Shown: positions 34,899 through 44,573, numbered from the stretch's first letter. The stretch: 64,000 nucleotides of DNA from Granulicella rosea (GCF_900188085.1 NZ_FZOU01000001.1:1399595-1463594); one strand, 5' to 3'. Notes: generated by a model from the letters alone, not told the origin. Numbers and translations: made by a program.

Positions 34899-36875
34899 AT
34901 GCTCCAGATCTCTTACCGCCAGCTTTATCGATTGGCTTTGTTTCTTCTGCTCGCGCCACTTTGTGCGCGGGCCCAGTTCACCGACCCCACTCCGGCTGAG
35001 TTGAGTATGACATCCCTCCCGCAGGCGCCGGGCGCGCCGGCGGTGTATCTGTTCTATGAGCAGATGAGCGATGGCGACAACTTCATGACGAGTGTCTATG
35101 TGCGATTGAAGGTCCTGACGGAAAAGGGAAAGGATTACGGCAACGTCGAGCTTCCTTACTACTGGGCGGACAGCTACATGTCCGTCGATAGTATCTCCGG
35201 CCGTACGATTCACGCCGACGGAACCATCGTTCCGCTGAAAGAGAAGGCGTACGCGAAGATGGTGGAGAAGAACGTCGACGGCAAGGTCATGGAGAAGATC
35301 TTCAGCATGCCTTCCGTCGAGGTTGGCAGCATTCTCGAATATCGTTTCAAGGTACATTTTGGATACACTCCCGCATGGAGAATCCAGTCGCAGCTCTACA
35401 TCTTGAAAGCGCACTATAACTGGAGGCCGCACTCCGGCAGTACCAACGCGATCGAGTGGGTATCGAGATTGCCGAACGGCGCGGAGTTGAATCACGGCGA
35501 GGTCCCTGGTGCGGGTCTTACCGCGTCGCGGAAATTTTTCGATCTCACGGTGGCGGACATCCCGCCGGCTCCGAATGAGGAGTATATGCCGCCGTTGGAT
35601 AGTTTTACTTACAGGGTTCTCTTTTACTACCATTCCGCCACCTCGAAGGAGGAGTTCTGGAGGACGCAAGGTAGGGTCTGGTCGAAAGATCTCGATCAAT
35701 ATATCGGACCTCATGACGGCGTGAAAGCAGCGACCAGGCAACTGGTCTCGCCATCCGACACCGAGGAAGCGAAGCTGCGTAAGATTTACGCCTCGGTGAT
35801 GGGAATGGAGAACACAGACTTTACCCGCGAGCACACCACGGCCGAGGATCGCGCCGCCGGATTGAAGAAGATAAAAACGACGGATGACGTATTGGCTCGC
35901 AAGAGCGGCGATAGAAATGAGTTGGCCAGGCTCTTCGTTGCGATGGCTCGCGCGGCGGGTCTAAAGGCGTACGTCATGCGGGTGGTCAACCGGGATCACA
36001 ATCTTTTTTCCGCCAGTTATGTCGACTTTCGCCAGCTCGACGACGATATCGCCATCGTGGACATCGACGGCAAAGAGCGCTACTTCGATCCGGGACAACG
36101 ACTCTGCGACTTCGGTCATCTCGCCTGGAAACACACACGTGCCGGAGGCATTCGCCAGACCGAAAAGGATACGCAGTTGGCCCAGACGCCGGGCGAGTCC
36201 TATAAGTCCTCGAACGTAAAGCGGATCGGGGATTTGCAGATGGATGAGCATGGTGAGGTCACTGGCAAGCTCGACCTGAGCTTCACCGGCGACCCTGCAC
36301 TCCACTGGCGGCAGGTGGCTCTGCGTGGCGACGACACCAGCCTGAACAAGGCCCTGCGAGAGTCGCTAGAAGCCATGATTCCGCAGGGACTTGAGGTTCG
36401 GGTCACCGGCGTGGATGGGATCGCCGAGTATGATAATCCGCTGGCGGTGCATTACGAGGTGAGCGGTATGGCGGGCAGCTCCACCGGCAGGCGTCTGTTG
36501 ATGCCAGCGGACCTTTTCCGCGCGCAGGCCAGGCCGACCTTCAGCGCGAAGCAGCGCACGCTGCCCGTATACTTCCACTACACGTCCATTACGCAGGATG
36601 CGATCCGGATCACCTTTCCGTCGACGATGAAGATTGAGTCGTTGCCGGCGAAGGAGGATATTCTTTACAAGAAAATCGCCACCTATAACGTGTCCGCGGA
36701 TCAGACGCCGACGACTTACACGGTTCGTCGCAATATGGCGCTCGGCGACATACTCTTTCAACCGGCGGATTATCCCGAACTGCTGAGCTTCTACAACAAG
36801 CTGGAGACGAAGGATCAGGAGCCGGTTGTGCTGGTGCACGCGGATGCCGGCGCCGGCGCGAAGCCGGGGCGGTAG
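34899..36875 (+). CDS. DUF3857 / transglutaminase-like exported protein, third paralogue, non-catalytic
   Basis: A 658-residue paralogue with a signal peptide (LALFLLLAPLCARAQ); GAGGAAAGG precedes the ATG. It begins like the second gene (FTDPTPAELSMTSLPQ). The catalytic cysteine position is an arginine (SGDRNELA) and the histidine is again replaced by aspartate (LDDDIAIVDI), while YFDPGQ remains. Residues around LDLSFTGDPALHWRQVALRG match the second gene closely. The tandem order intact-lost-lost suggests one enzyme and two binding or scaffold partners; this is inference. Its stop lies one base from the stop of the convergent membrane-protein gene. Confidence 0.82.
   Translation: MLQISYRQLYRLALFLLLAPLCARAQFTDPTPAELSMTSLPQAPGAPAVYLFYEQMSDGDNFMTSVYVRLKVLTEKGKDYGNVELPYYWADSYMSVDSISGRTIHADGTIVPLKEKAYAKMVEKNVDGKVMEKIFSMPSVEVGSILEYRFKVHFGYTPAWRIQSQLYILKAHYNWRPHSGSTNAIEWVSRLPNGAELNHGEVPGAGLTASRKFFDLTVADIPPAPNEEYMPPLDSFTYRVLFYYHSATSKEEFWRTQGRVWSKDLDQYIGPHDGVKAATRQLVSPSDTEEAKLRKIYASVMGMENTDFTREHTTAEDRAAGLKKIKTTDDVLARKSGDRNELARLFVAMARAAGLKAYVMRVVNRDHNLFSASYVDFRQLDDDIAIVDIDGKERYFDPGQRLCDFGHLAWKHTRAGGIRQTEKDTQLAQTPGESYKSSNVKRIGDLQMDEHGEVTGKLDLSFTGDPALHWRQVALRGDDTSLNKALRESLEAMIPQGLEVRVTGVDGIAEYDNPLAVHYEVSGMAGSSTGRRLLMPADLFRAQARPTFSAKQRTLPVYFHYTSITQDAIRITFPSTMKIESLPAKEDILYKKIATYNVSADQTPTTYTVRRNMALGDILFQPADYPELLSFYNKLETKDQEPVVLVHADAGAGAKPGR
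36781..36875 (+). repeat. Direct repeat, copy 2 (3' end of the third DUF3857 gene)
   Basis: Partner of 34741-34835, exactly 2040 bases apart, 91 of 95 bases identical, ending in the same stop codon. Confidence 0.85.
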
Positions 36876-36876
36876 C

Positions 36877-38424
36877 CTACGGGTTCGAGGTTGGCAGGCG
36901 GCAGACCTTGACCGTGTCGTTGGTGTACGGACAGGGGAAGGCCGTCTGCGAGCCGGCGCGCAGGATCAGCCAGTCGACGTGCAGAGGGCGCAGCCTGGCG
37001 ATACGGGCTTCGTCGCTCAGCCGGTCGAGGTCGGTCTGGGCGGCTTGTCCGACGACCCATTGCGGCGTCAGACCGGGCGTGATGGATGCCTCGCCGCCAT
37101 CCTTCGAGTAGTCCGGCAGCGCGCTGCGTTCGGCGATGGCGCGGAAGCTCTGGGCGTCTTCGCCGTCGCGCGTGATGTAGTGCGCGTCCATGGCGAAGAG
37201 CGCGTCCTGCGGGGTGTTCTCGCGCGTCCAGACGAAGGCCCGGACCCAGGGGTTGCGCGGCTGCCTCCACGGCAACTCAAGATGCGCGGAGGCGGGAAAG
37301 ACATTGCGCTGGACGAAGAAGAGCAGGCCGCCGAAGCCGGCGAGCAGCGCGAGCCAGCGCCATGCGCTGCGCTTCAGCAAGGTCTCGCCCGCCCAGGCGC
37401 CGAGCATCAGGATCATGACGAGGTAGATGGTCTGGTAGCTGCGCAACGGCTGCATCCGCGCGGCAAGGTGGGTGGCGAGGCTGGGCCGGGCAAAGATGCT
37501 CGCGATGAGCAGGGCGATGCCAGCGAGGGCCAGCGCCATGCGGCCGAGGGCTTTCCAGGCTGAGTCCTCCCGGCGGGTCGACAGCCAGCCAATGAGCGCG
37601 AGTGGCGCGGCGAGTCCGATGCGCTCGTACAACTCCCACTGGCCGGGGAACCAGTAGTAGCGTGTGAGGGCGACGCGGAGGTAGTCCGCGCTCTCAGGCG
37701 GAGCGGCTGACTGGAGGACAGTCGCGGCGAGCAGGGCGGCGGCGAAGAGTACGATCGGACCCTGGCGGCGCAGGTCTGGCGAGTTTGCGCGAAAGCAGGC
37801 TAGCAGGAGCACTCCGGCGAGCGCGTAGCCGGCCATCAGGGGGTGCAGGACGGCTGCGAGAATCAGGGGTATGGTGGTGAGGGCCCAGGCCTTGGTGCGC
37901 CGGGCGGCGACCGGCCCCGCATGGGGCGCGCGAAGCAGATCGAGGATGCCGGCGAGTGCGATGAGGCTGCAGGGCAGCGTGATGCTGCGCGCCGTGACGT
38001 ATGGGTCCATCAGCATGAGCGAGGTGCCGGCGATGGGCAGAGAAAGCCAGCAGGCCAGCAGTGTGACCGCGCCCCAGCGGCCTTCGAGGGTGTCGACAGT
38101 GCGGACGGCGATCATCCAGCCAGCGTAGAGCGTCGCCCAGATGCTGGCGAGGTAGAGGAGCAGAAGCACCCAGTCCAGGCTGAGACGCGTGGCGTGGATC
38201 AGCCCGGCGACCAGAGGCGCGAAGAGCGAGAAGCGCAGGTGCTCGGTGACGAACTCCGTACCGTGCGGGTAGAGCGCGGGGTGCAGCAGGCGCTTGATGC
38301 CTGCGATGTAGAGGCCGCCGTCCTCGACGTCGGGGTGGTATCCGACGACCAGCAGGACGTAGGCGGTAAGCGCGGTGACGATGGCTGCCGGAGGGATCTT
38401 TCGTGGGTTGTTTGAGCCAGCCAT
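36877..38424 (-). CDS. Polytopic membrane protein, GT-C-like, unknown function
   Basis: A 515-residue protein with about ten to twelve hydrophobic segments. After the first helix comes YHPDVEDGGLYIAGIKRLL, an acidic loop in the place where GT-C glycosyltransferases and related lipid-sugar enzymes carry their first extracytoplasmic loop. The C-terminal soluble part ends FPCPYTNDTVKVCRLP with two cysteines. I do not recognise the exact family. It is alone on its strand, convergent with the DUF3857 array and 144 bases from argS, which is divergent. Confidence 0.6.
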   Translation of the reverse strand: MAGSNNPRKIPPAAIVTALTAYVLLVVGYHPDVEDGGLYIAGIKRLLHPALYPHGTEFVTEHLRFSLFAPLVAGLIHATRLSLDWVLLLLYLASIWATLYAGWMIAVRTVDTLEGRWGAVTLLACWLSLPIAGTSLMLMDPYVTARSITLPCSLIALAGILDLLRAPHAGPVAARRTKAWALTTIPLILAAVLHPLMAGYALAGVLLLACFRANSPDLRRQGPIVLFAAALLAATVLQSAAPPESADYLRVALTRYYWFPGQWELYERIGLAAPLALIGWLSTRREDSAWKALGRMALALAGIALLIASIFARPSLATHLAARMQPLRSYQTIYLVMILMLGAWAGETLLKRSAWRWLALLAGFGGLLFFVQRNVFPASAHLELPWRQPRNPWVRAFVWTRENTPQDALFAMDAHYITRDGEDAQSFRAIAERSALPDYSKDGGEASITPGLTPQWVVGQAAQTDLDRLSDEARIARLRPLHVDWLILRAGSQTAFPCPYTNDTVKVCRLPTSNP

Positions 38425-38568
38425 GCGGTCACTTTAGTGTAAACGGGGAGCGGATGTTTGGCTGTCTGGGAGCAACGGCAGATCGTCTTCGAGGAGGACG
38501 ATGGGCAATCGCCGCTCAAGTACACTGAAAGCGGTATCAATTTCAGCAGTCAGCGGTGAATCCGAAGC

Positions 38569-40590
38569 ATGTATCGCACAATTCAGCAGACCCTCCTCGG
38601 CCGCATCCAGGCCATTCTTCTTTCGCGTTACGAGATCACGCTCGGCCAGCTTGCGGTCGAGCAGCCGCCTTCGATCGCCCTCGGCGAGCTGGCGCTGCCG
38701 GTGGCGTTCGAGCTGGCGAAGCGGCTGCGCAAGGCGCCGCGCGCGATCGCGCAGGAGCTGGCCGCGGCCCTGACCGACGACCTGCCCAACCTGCCCGGTG
38801 TGGCCTCGATCGAGGTCGCTGGCGCCGGCTATCTGAACATCCGGCTGGACCGCGCGGCGACGGTCGCGCGCATCGCCGCGGACGATCACGCGTCGGTCGG
38901 CGGGCCGGGCTTTCGGCTGATCGAGCACACCAGCATCAACCCGAACAAGGCCGCGCACATCGGGCACCTGCGCAACGCCATTCTGGGCGATACCTTCTAC
39001 CGGCTCATCCGGCCGGACAGCTACAAGCCCGGCTACGAGGTCGGCGTGCAGAACTACATCGACAACACGGGCGTGCAGGTGGCGGACGTGGTGGTCGGAT
39101 TCACGACGCTGCTGGGCCTCTCGCTCGACGGCGTGCGCGAGCTGCTGACGGAGCTGCTGGAGACCAATCAGCGCATCGACTTCTACTGCTGGGATCTGTA
39201 TGCGCGCGTCAGCCAGTGGTACACGGAGGCGGGTGCGTCGGCCGAGGAGCTGCAGCGGCGCAAGCAGCTTCGGCTGGACACGCTACACTCGCTCGAGCAT
39301 GGCGGCAACGATATTGCGACCATCGCCGACCTCATCGCGACCGCCGTTCTGCGCCGTCATCTGCAGACGATGGAGCGGCTTGGCATCGAGTACGACTTTC
39401 TGCCCCGCGAGAGCGAGATTCTGACGCTGCACTTCTGGGATGCGGCGAAGGCGCTGATGATCGAGAAGGGCGTCCTGTACGAGGAGACCGAGGGCAAGAA
39501 CAAGGGCTGCCTCGTGATGCGCCGCGCCAACACCGAGGGTGTGACGGGCGACGGGCCGGACGAGGAGGCCAAGGTGATCGTGCGCTCGAACGGCACGGTG
39601 ACCTACGTGGGCAAGGACATCGCATACCACCTGTGGAAGTTCGGACTGTTGCAGAAGGACTTCGGCTACATGAAGTTCCACGAGTATCCGAGCCACACGT
39701 GCTGGATCTCGACCGGCGACGCGGCGTTGAACGACCCTACGCACCCCGTCTTCGCCAAGGCGGACGCGATCTACAACGTGATCGATTCGAGCCAGTCCGA
39801 CCCGCAGAATAACGTCATCGCGGCTTTGCGCGGGATGGGCTACACCGATGCCGCGGACCGGTATACCCACTTCTCGTACGAGAAGGTGGCGCTGACGCCG
39901 CGTTGCGCGATCGAGTTGGGCTATACGATCTCGGACGAGGACAAGGCAAAGCCGTTCATCGAGGTCTCGGGTCGCAAGGGGCTGGGCGTGAAGGCGGACG
40001 ACCTGCTGGACAAGCTGATCGCCGCGGCGCAGGTGCAGGTGGACGCGCGCAACCCGGAGGTTCCCGAGGCCGAGCGGGAGCAGATCGCGACGCAGATCGC
40101 GGTCGGCGCGCTGCGCTACTTCATGCTGCGTTTCAACCGGAATACGATCATCGCCTTCGACTTCAAGGACGCGCTGAGCTTCGAGGGCGAGACCGGGCCG
40201 TACGTCCAGTACTCGACCGTACGCGCGGGGAACATCTTCCGCAAGGCCGGCACGACGCAGGAGGCGGCGCTTGCCGCACTGCCTTCAGGCGATGCGCTGG
40301 CGGAGATGCTCTCGGGAGATGAGGGCGCCGGGCTTTGGGAGACGTGGATCGCGTGCTCGCGGCTGACGGCGGTGCTTGAGACGGCGATTGCGACCGCCGA
40401 GCCTGCGCATCTGGCGAAGTATGCCTTCCAGCTCGCGCAGCAGTTCAACAACTTCTACCACCGGTACCATGTGCTGAACGAGGCGGACCCGGCGCGCAAG
40501 GCGCTCTTGCTGGCGACGGCCGCGGTGGCTCGGCGGGAGATGGTGCGGGCGCTGGGGTATCTGGGGATCGAGGCGCCGGCGGTGATGTAA
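38569..40590 (+). CDS. argS: Arginyl-tRNA synthetase
   Basis: A class I synthetase of 673 residues that charges tRNA-Arg. An N-terminal additional domain with NIRL is followed by the HIGH motif in NPNKAAHIGHLRNA and the arginine-specific YIDNTGVQVADVV. The region of the KMSK loop reads VSGRKGLGVKADDLLDKL, degenerate as in many ArgRS. The C-terminal DALR-type anticodon domain has QFNNFYHRYHVLN. The start is ATG 38569. It is followed by a hairpin and convergent with the REC-PilZ gene. Confidence 0.93.
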   Translation: MYRTIQQTLLGRIQAILLSRYEITLGQLAVEQPPSIALGELALPVAFELAKRLRKAPRAIAQELAAALTDDLPNLPGVASIEVAGAGYLNIRLDRAATVARIAADDHASVGGPGFRLIEHTSINPNKAAHIGHLRNAILGDTFYRLIRPDSYKPGYEVGVQNYIDNTGVQVADVVVGFTTLLGLSLDGVRELLTELLETNQRIDFYCWDLYARVSQWYTEAGASAEELQRRKQLRLDTLHSLEHGGNDIATIADLIATAVLRRHLQTMERLGIEYDFLPRESEILTLHFWDAAKALMIEKGVLYEETEGKNKGCLVMRRANTEGVTGDGPDEEAKVIVRSNGTVTYVGKDIAYHLWKFGLLQKDFGYMKFHEYPSHTCWISTGDAALNDPTHPVFAKADAIYNVIDSSQSDPQNNVIAALRGMGYTDAADRYTHFSYEKVALTPRCAIELGYTISDEDKAKPFIEVSGRKGLGVKADDLLDKLIAAAQVQVDARNPEVPEAEREQIATQIAVGALRYFMLRFNRNTIIAFDFKDALSFEGETGPYVQYSTVRAGNIFRKAGTTQEAALAALPSGDALAEMLSGDEGAGLWETWIACSRLTAVLETAIATAEPAHLAKYAFQLAQQFNNFYHRYHVLNEADPARKALLLATAAVARREMVRALGYLGIEAPAVM

Positions 40591-40631
40591 GCGGTGTTGC
40601 CTGTTCTTCCTGAGGCAGGACAGGCAACCGC
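40591..40631. terminator. Stem-loop between convergent argS and the REC-PilZ gene
   Basis: GCGGTGTTGCCTGT (40591-40604) pairs with ACAGGCAACCGC (40620-40631) with a two-base bulge and an inner CCTG/CAGG stem. There is no T run, so factor-independent termination is uncertain. Confidence 0.5.
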
Positions 40632-40659
40632 TAGAAAAGCAAGGACAAAAGCAAATACG

Positions 40660-40695
40660 GTGGACCTTCACTCCGTTCAGGATGACGAACGTTCG
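40660..40695 (+). repeat. Dispersed intergenic repeat fragment
   Basis: It contains CCTTCACTCCGTTCAGGATG, a variant of the repeat seen inverted at 1955-1986 and on the plus strand at 12735 and 44574. Confidence 0.5.
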
Positions 40696-40704
40696 TGGCG
40701 TTTC

Positions 40705-41418
40705 CTAGCAGCGGGGAATGAAGGTGTGCATCGCCCTGCCGGTCATGTGGGAGATCACCCAGTCGCGGCACTCTGGCGCGAGGTAGAGGAATTCGACGCC
40801 CATGCGCGAGTCCTTCGTATCGCACCAGCGGACGCGGGCTTGCGCATCGAGTATGTTGGGCTCGCCGGTGAACTCGACCGTGAGCTGTAGCAGCGTGTCT
40901 TCGTCGAAGCTCTCGTCCGTGGCGAAGCAGCATCCGCCGCGCCCAATCTGGAAGCTGCAGTTTCCGTTGCAGGTTTCGAATGCCGGCAGGGTCAGGTGCA
41001 GCGACTTGGCGGGCGGCGTTTCGAGCGGTGTGTGCCAAAGCTCTTCGCGGGCCTTCAGGCTGTCTTCGAGCGCCTGCAGCAGGGTCTTGCGGCTCAGCGG
41101 CTTGGGCAGCATCGCCTCCACGCCCAGCGCATGCGCCTCGCGCGTATCGACGTCGCCGAAGCCCGAAACGAAGATGATGCTGGGCACCAGCATTCCTTTT
41201 TCGGCGATCGTGCGAACCAGCGTGATGCCGTCCATCACCGGCATGCGAATATCCGAGATGAGGGCGTCGATGCGCTGTTCGTTCAGCACCTTCATCGCGA
41301 CCGCGCCGTTCTCCGCCTTCAGCACCTTGCAGCCGCTGCGGCCCAGCCATACGGAGAAGATTTCAAGCAACTCGGGTTCATCGTCGACCACCAGAATCGT
41401 TGCGTCTGCCAGCTTCAT
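40705..41418 (-). CDS. Response regulator: receiver domain plus PilZ-like domain
   Basis: A 237-residue protein. Residues 1-120 form a receiver with VVDDEP, phospho-acceptor D56 in LISDIRMPVMDG and lysine in LPKPLSRK. The C-terminal ~100 residues form a PilZ-like barrel (SFQIGRGGCCFATDESF, then GVEFLYLAPECRDWV). The usual RxxxR of c-di-GMP-binding PilZ is not visible, so c-di-GMP binding is doubtful. Its start overlaps the stop of the upstream histidine kinase (ATGA), so the two form a two-component pair. Confidence 0.85.
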   Translation of the reverse strand: MKLADATILVVDDEPELLEIFSVWLGRSGCKVLKAENGAVAMKVLNEQRIDALISDIRMPVMDGITLVRTIAEKGMLVPSIIFVSGFGDVDTREAHALGVEAMLPKPLSRKTLLQALEDSLKAREELWHTPLETPPAKSLHLTLPAFETCNGNCSFQIGRGGCCFATDESFDEDTLLQLTVEFTGEPNILDAQARVRWCDTKDSRMGVEFLYLAPECRDWVISHMTGRAMHTFIPRC

Positions 41419-42857
41419 GCGTGTGCCTCTTCCTTGGTCGCCGCTGGAATCATCAGCCGGAAACAGGTGTGTCCTTCGACCGACGCGAGCACCAGGTCGC
41501 CCTTGTGGTCGCGTGCGATGGCGCGCGAAAGGCTGAGCCCCACGCCCATGCCCGCGCCCACCGCCTTGGTGGTGAAGAACGGTTGCATCAGGTAGGGCTT
41601 ATGCTGCTCGGGCACGCCGGGGCCGCCGTCGACGACCTCGATGAGAATCTCGCCCAGCCGCTGCCGCACGTCCAGCCGGACCCAGCGTTCGCTGTCCGGC
41701 GAGCCATCGATCGCATCGAAGGCGTTGTTCAGCAGATTGAAGATGATCTGGCCGACCTGCACCTCGCGGCAGACGATCGGCGCGAGCTCCGGCTCCATCT
41801 CGCAGGTCAGCGCGATACCGTGGGTGTGGAAGCGCTCGTGCACCAGGGCCACGGCCTGTTCGACCAGCGGCGCGACGGATGTCAGCGCCATGGGGTCCTT
41901 GCCGCCTTCGCGCGCGAACATCCGCAGTCCACGCAGGATCTGAATGGCGCGATTCGAGGTCTTGACGATGCTGTTGCAGGCGGCCGCGACTTCGGCAGGT
42001 GTAGGGTCGAGGCCGTCTTCCACCTGCTCCAGCAGGTCGCTGGCGCGGGCGTGGATGATGCCCAGAGGATTGCTGATCTCGTGCGCCAAACCAGCCGCCA
42101 TCTGGGCGAGGGAGGCGATGCGCTGCTCGCGGATGAGCTTTTCGCGTTCGAGTTCGCGCTGTAGCCGCTTTTCGGCGCTGACGTCGTTGAAGAAGACCGT
42201 CACGCCGCCGTCGCTCCAGGGATTCACGTTCACCTGGCTCCAGAGATCGAGCGGCTCATAGTAAGACTCGAAGCTGAGCGGCTTGCGGGTCTCCATCACC
42301 TGCAGCAGCTTCTCCTGCGTCTCCTTCGCCTGGTTGGGAAAGCACTCCCACAACCCTTGTCCGATGATGGCCGCGTCGGGCGAAAGGAGCGCGCGCGCGG
42401 TGCCGTTCATGAAGGAAAACTTCCAGTTCTGATCGACCGCGTACATGCCGACCGTCGTGCTCTCCATGACCGAGTTGAGCTTGCGGTTGGCCTCCTGCAG
42501 GCTGTCGGCGTTGGGGATGGCAAGGATCGCCGGCGTCAGTCGCAGCAGTACGATGAACGTCGCCAGCGAGATGAGCGCGGTGAAGGCTTTCAAACCGCCG
42601 CTGATCCAGTAGAGCGGATGCCACAGGGTGACGATCTCCATCACATGCGTCAGTCCGCAGGCGACGATAAAGAGCCCGAAGCAGAGCAGGATGCCGTTAT
42701 ACGGGATATCCCGGCGCCTGGCGACGATGCGCAGCAGCGCGAACGGGATCAGAAAATAGGCGAGCGCGATCAGCGCATCGGAGCTTACGTGCAGCCAAAG
42801 CAGCGCTGGGTTCCACAGATAGCAGAAGCCGTGCGGTATGCCGATCGAAGTGAACAT
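41415..42857 (-). CDS. Sensor histidine kinase with ethylene-receptor-like membrane domain
   Basis: A 480-residue kinase. The N-terminal three-helix domain matches the plant ETR1 ethylene-binding domain. D27 in SSDALIALAYFLIP corresponds to ETR1 Asp25, and C67 and H71 in ACGLTH correspond to Cys65 and His69, the copper(I) ligands. A PAS domain (~125-235) follows. Next are HisKA with H259 in GLAHEISNP, and an HATPase domain with N-box NLLNNAFDAI, VVDGGPGVP and GAGMGVGLSLS. It should bind a small ligand such as ethylene or a related gas through copper and phosphorylate the REC-PilZ protein encoded directly downstream. The ligand is inferred from the residues only. Confidence 0.88.
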   Translation of the reverse strand: MFTSIGIPHGFCYLWNPALLWLHVSSDALIALAYFLIPFALLRIVARRRDIPYNGILLCFGLFIVACGLTHVMEIVTLWHPLYWISGGLKAFTALISLATFIVLLRLTPAILAIPNADSLQEANRKLNSVMESTTVGMYAVDQNWKFSFMNGTARALLSPDAAIIGQGLWECFPNQAKETQEKLLQVMETRKPLSFESYYEPLDLWSQVNVNPWSDGGVTVFFNDVSAEKRLQRELEREKLIREQRIASLAQMAAGLAHEISNPLGIIHARASDLLEQVEDGLDPTPAEVAAACNSIVKTSNRAIQILRGLRMFAREGGKDPMALTSVAPLVEQAVALVHERFHTHGIALTCEMEPELAPIVCREVQVGQIIFNLLNNAFDAIDGSPDSERWVRLDVRQRLGEILIEVVDGGPGVPEQHKPYLMQPFFTTKAVGAGMGVGLSLSRAIARDHKGDLVLASVEGHTCFRLMIPAATKEEAHA

Positions 42858-42896
42858 CCTTGTCGTACCCCTGGACAGAAAGAGCTGCAGTATTTT

Positions 42897-44438
42897 TTAG
42901 ACGCTGTAGCTCCGCACCCACTCTACGATAGTTCGCACGGCGATTCCGGTCGGCCCTTTCGGTAACCAGGGCTTCGCCTCCTCGTTCCATGCGCAACCCG
43001 CGATGTCGAGGTGAATCCACGGCGTCTCGCCCGCGAACTCCTTGAGGAACATGGCCGCGGTGATGGCTCCGCCGGCGCGTCCGCCCGTGTTCATGATATC
43101 GCCGATCTGGCTTTCGATCTGTTTGCGATAGTCGTCGGTGCAGGGCAGTCGCCAGAACTGCTCGCCGCTGACCGGTACGGATGCCTGGAACTTGCCCCAG
43201 GTCTCCTCGTCATTCGAGAACAGGCCGACGTTCAGGTAGCCCAGCGCGACGACGCATGCGCCGGTAAGCGTCGCGGCGTCGATCAGGTGGGTGCAGCCGA
43301 GCGTCTTCGCATAGTGCAGGCCGTCGGCCAGGACCAGCCGGCCCTCCGCGTCGGTGTTGATGATCTCGATCGTCTTGCCGGACATCGCCGTGACCACATC
43401 GCCCGGTTTGAAGGCCTTGCCGTCGGGCATGTTCTCGGCCGAACAGACGACGCCGATCACCTTCACCCTCGGCTTCAGTTCGGCGATGGCGCGCATGGCG
43501 CCGATCATCGCGGCCGAGCCGGCCATGTCGTACTTCATCTTCTCCATGTTCTCCGCCGGCTTGATGGAGATGCCTCCCGTATCGAAGGTGATGCCCTTGC
43601 CGACGAGCCCCATCACCGGCGCATCCTCCGCGACTCCGCCCTCCGGCTCGTAGGTCATGACGATCAGCGCCGGCGGCTCGGCCGAGCCCTGCGAGACGGC
43701 CCAGAAGGCGCCCATCTTCAGCTCATGCAGCTTATCGGTCGAGAAGACCTCGCACTTCAGGCCCACCTCGTCGCACATGGCCTTTGCCCGTTGGCCGAGG
43801 ACGGTTGGCGTCAGGACGTTGCCGGGCTCGTTCACCAACTGGCGCGCGAAGTTCTGCGCGTGGGCGACGATCAGGCCCTCGGCGACCCCGGCCTCGATCT
43901 CGGCGTCGGTCGCCTTCTCGCCGTTCGGGGCGAGGATGGTGAGCGTGTGGACGGATAGATCCTTGCGTTCGCTGCGGTAGGTGTCCCAGTCCGGCTCGGC
44001 GATCTCTGCGCCTTCGGTCAGGGCGCGCGCGGTCAGGTGGCAGGGCAGGGCGTCGAGGTGCTCGTCCGAAAGAGCGCGGTCCTCGGGAAAGGCGATGGCG
44101 ACCTCGCGGATGCCACGCGGCTTGGCGGCGCGTACGGCTGCGCCGGCGGCCTTGCGGATATCGTTGACCGAAAGGTTCTTGACCTTGCCCAGTCCGACGA
44201 CGAGCAGGCGGTCGGCCTTCACCCCGGCTGGCGCGTGCAGCAGCAGCGTCTCGCCCAGCCCGGCCTTGAACTCGCCCGAGGAGAGCGCGCGCTGCGCGGC
44301 GCCGGTCACGGCGTCCGACGTGGTGAGCAGGGCGGGCAGGGGATCGGCTCCCTTGCCGGTCGCCACGTCCACTGCAAAGACCGCCAGCATCGGCGTCGCG
44401 AATCCGGCTGCATCCTCAAACAAAACGCGTGTATCCAT
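42897..44438 (-). CDS. pepA: Leucyl aminopeptidase (M17)
   Basis: A cytosol aminopeptidase of 513 residues that removes N-terminal amino acids. The C-terminal catalytic domain holds the two-metal site: GKGITFDTGGISIKPA (lysine and aspartates), MKYDMAGSAAMIGAM and the signature NTDAEGRLVLADGL. The N-terminal domain is the usual macro-like fold. The ATG at 44438 has AGGACTC just upstream. The gene is separated from the histidine kinase by 39 bases and from smpB (same strand, upstream) by 192 bases that contain a dispersed repeat. Confidence 0.93.
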   Translation of the reverse strand: MDTRVLFEDAAGFATPMLAVFAVDVATGKGADPLPALLTTSDAVTGAAQRALSSGEFKAGLGETLLLHAPAGVKADRLLVVGLGKVKNLSVNDIRKAAGAAVRAAKPRGIREVAIAFPEDRALSDEHLDALPCHLTARALTEGAEIAEPDWDTYRSERKDLSVHTLTILAPNGEKATDAEIEAGVAEGLIVAHAQNFARQLVNEPGNVLTPTVLGQRAKAMCDEVGLKCEVFSTDKLHELKMGAFWAVSQGSAEPPALIVMTYEPEGGVAEDAPVMGLVGKGITFDTGGISIKPAENMEKMKYDMAGSAAMIGAMRAIAELKPRVKVIGVVCSAENMPDGKAFKPGDVVTAMSGKTIEIINTDAEGRLVLADGLHYAKTLGCTHLIDAATLTGACVVALGYLNVGLFSNDEETWGKFQASVPVSGEQFWRLPCTDDYRKQIESQIGDIMNTGGRAGGAITAAMFLKEFAGETPWIHLDIAGCAWNEEAKPWLPKGPTGIAVRTIVEWVRSYSV

Positions 44439-44573
44439 AGAGTCCTATGGTACCGGGATTATCTGGCTTAGTCGCGCCGGAAACGGCTACTTTTGTACAG
44501 CACCAAATTGGGAACGGGAGAGGGTAGCCGATGGAATGAGAAGCAGACCCGCTGCGAGGAGAACGAAGAAAGG

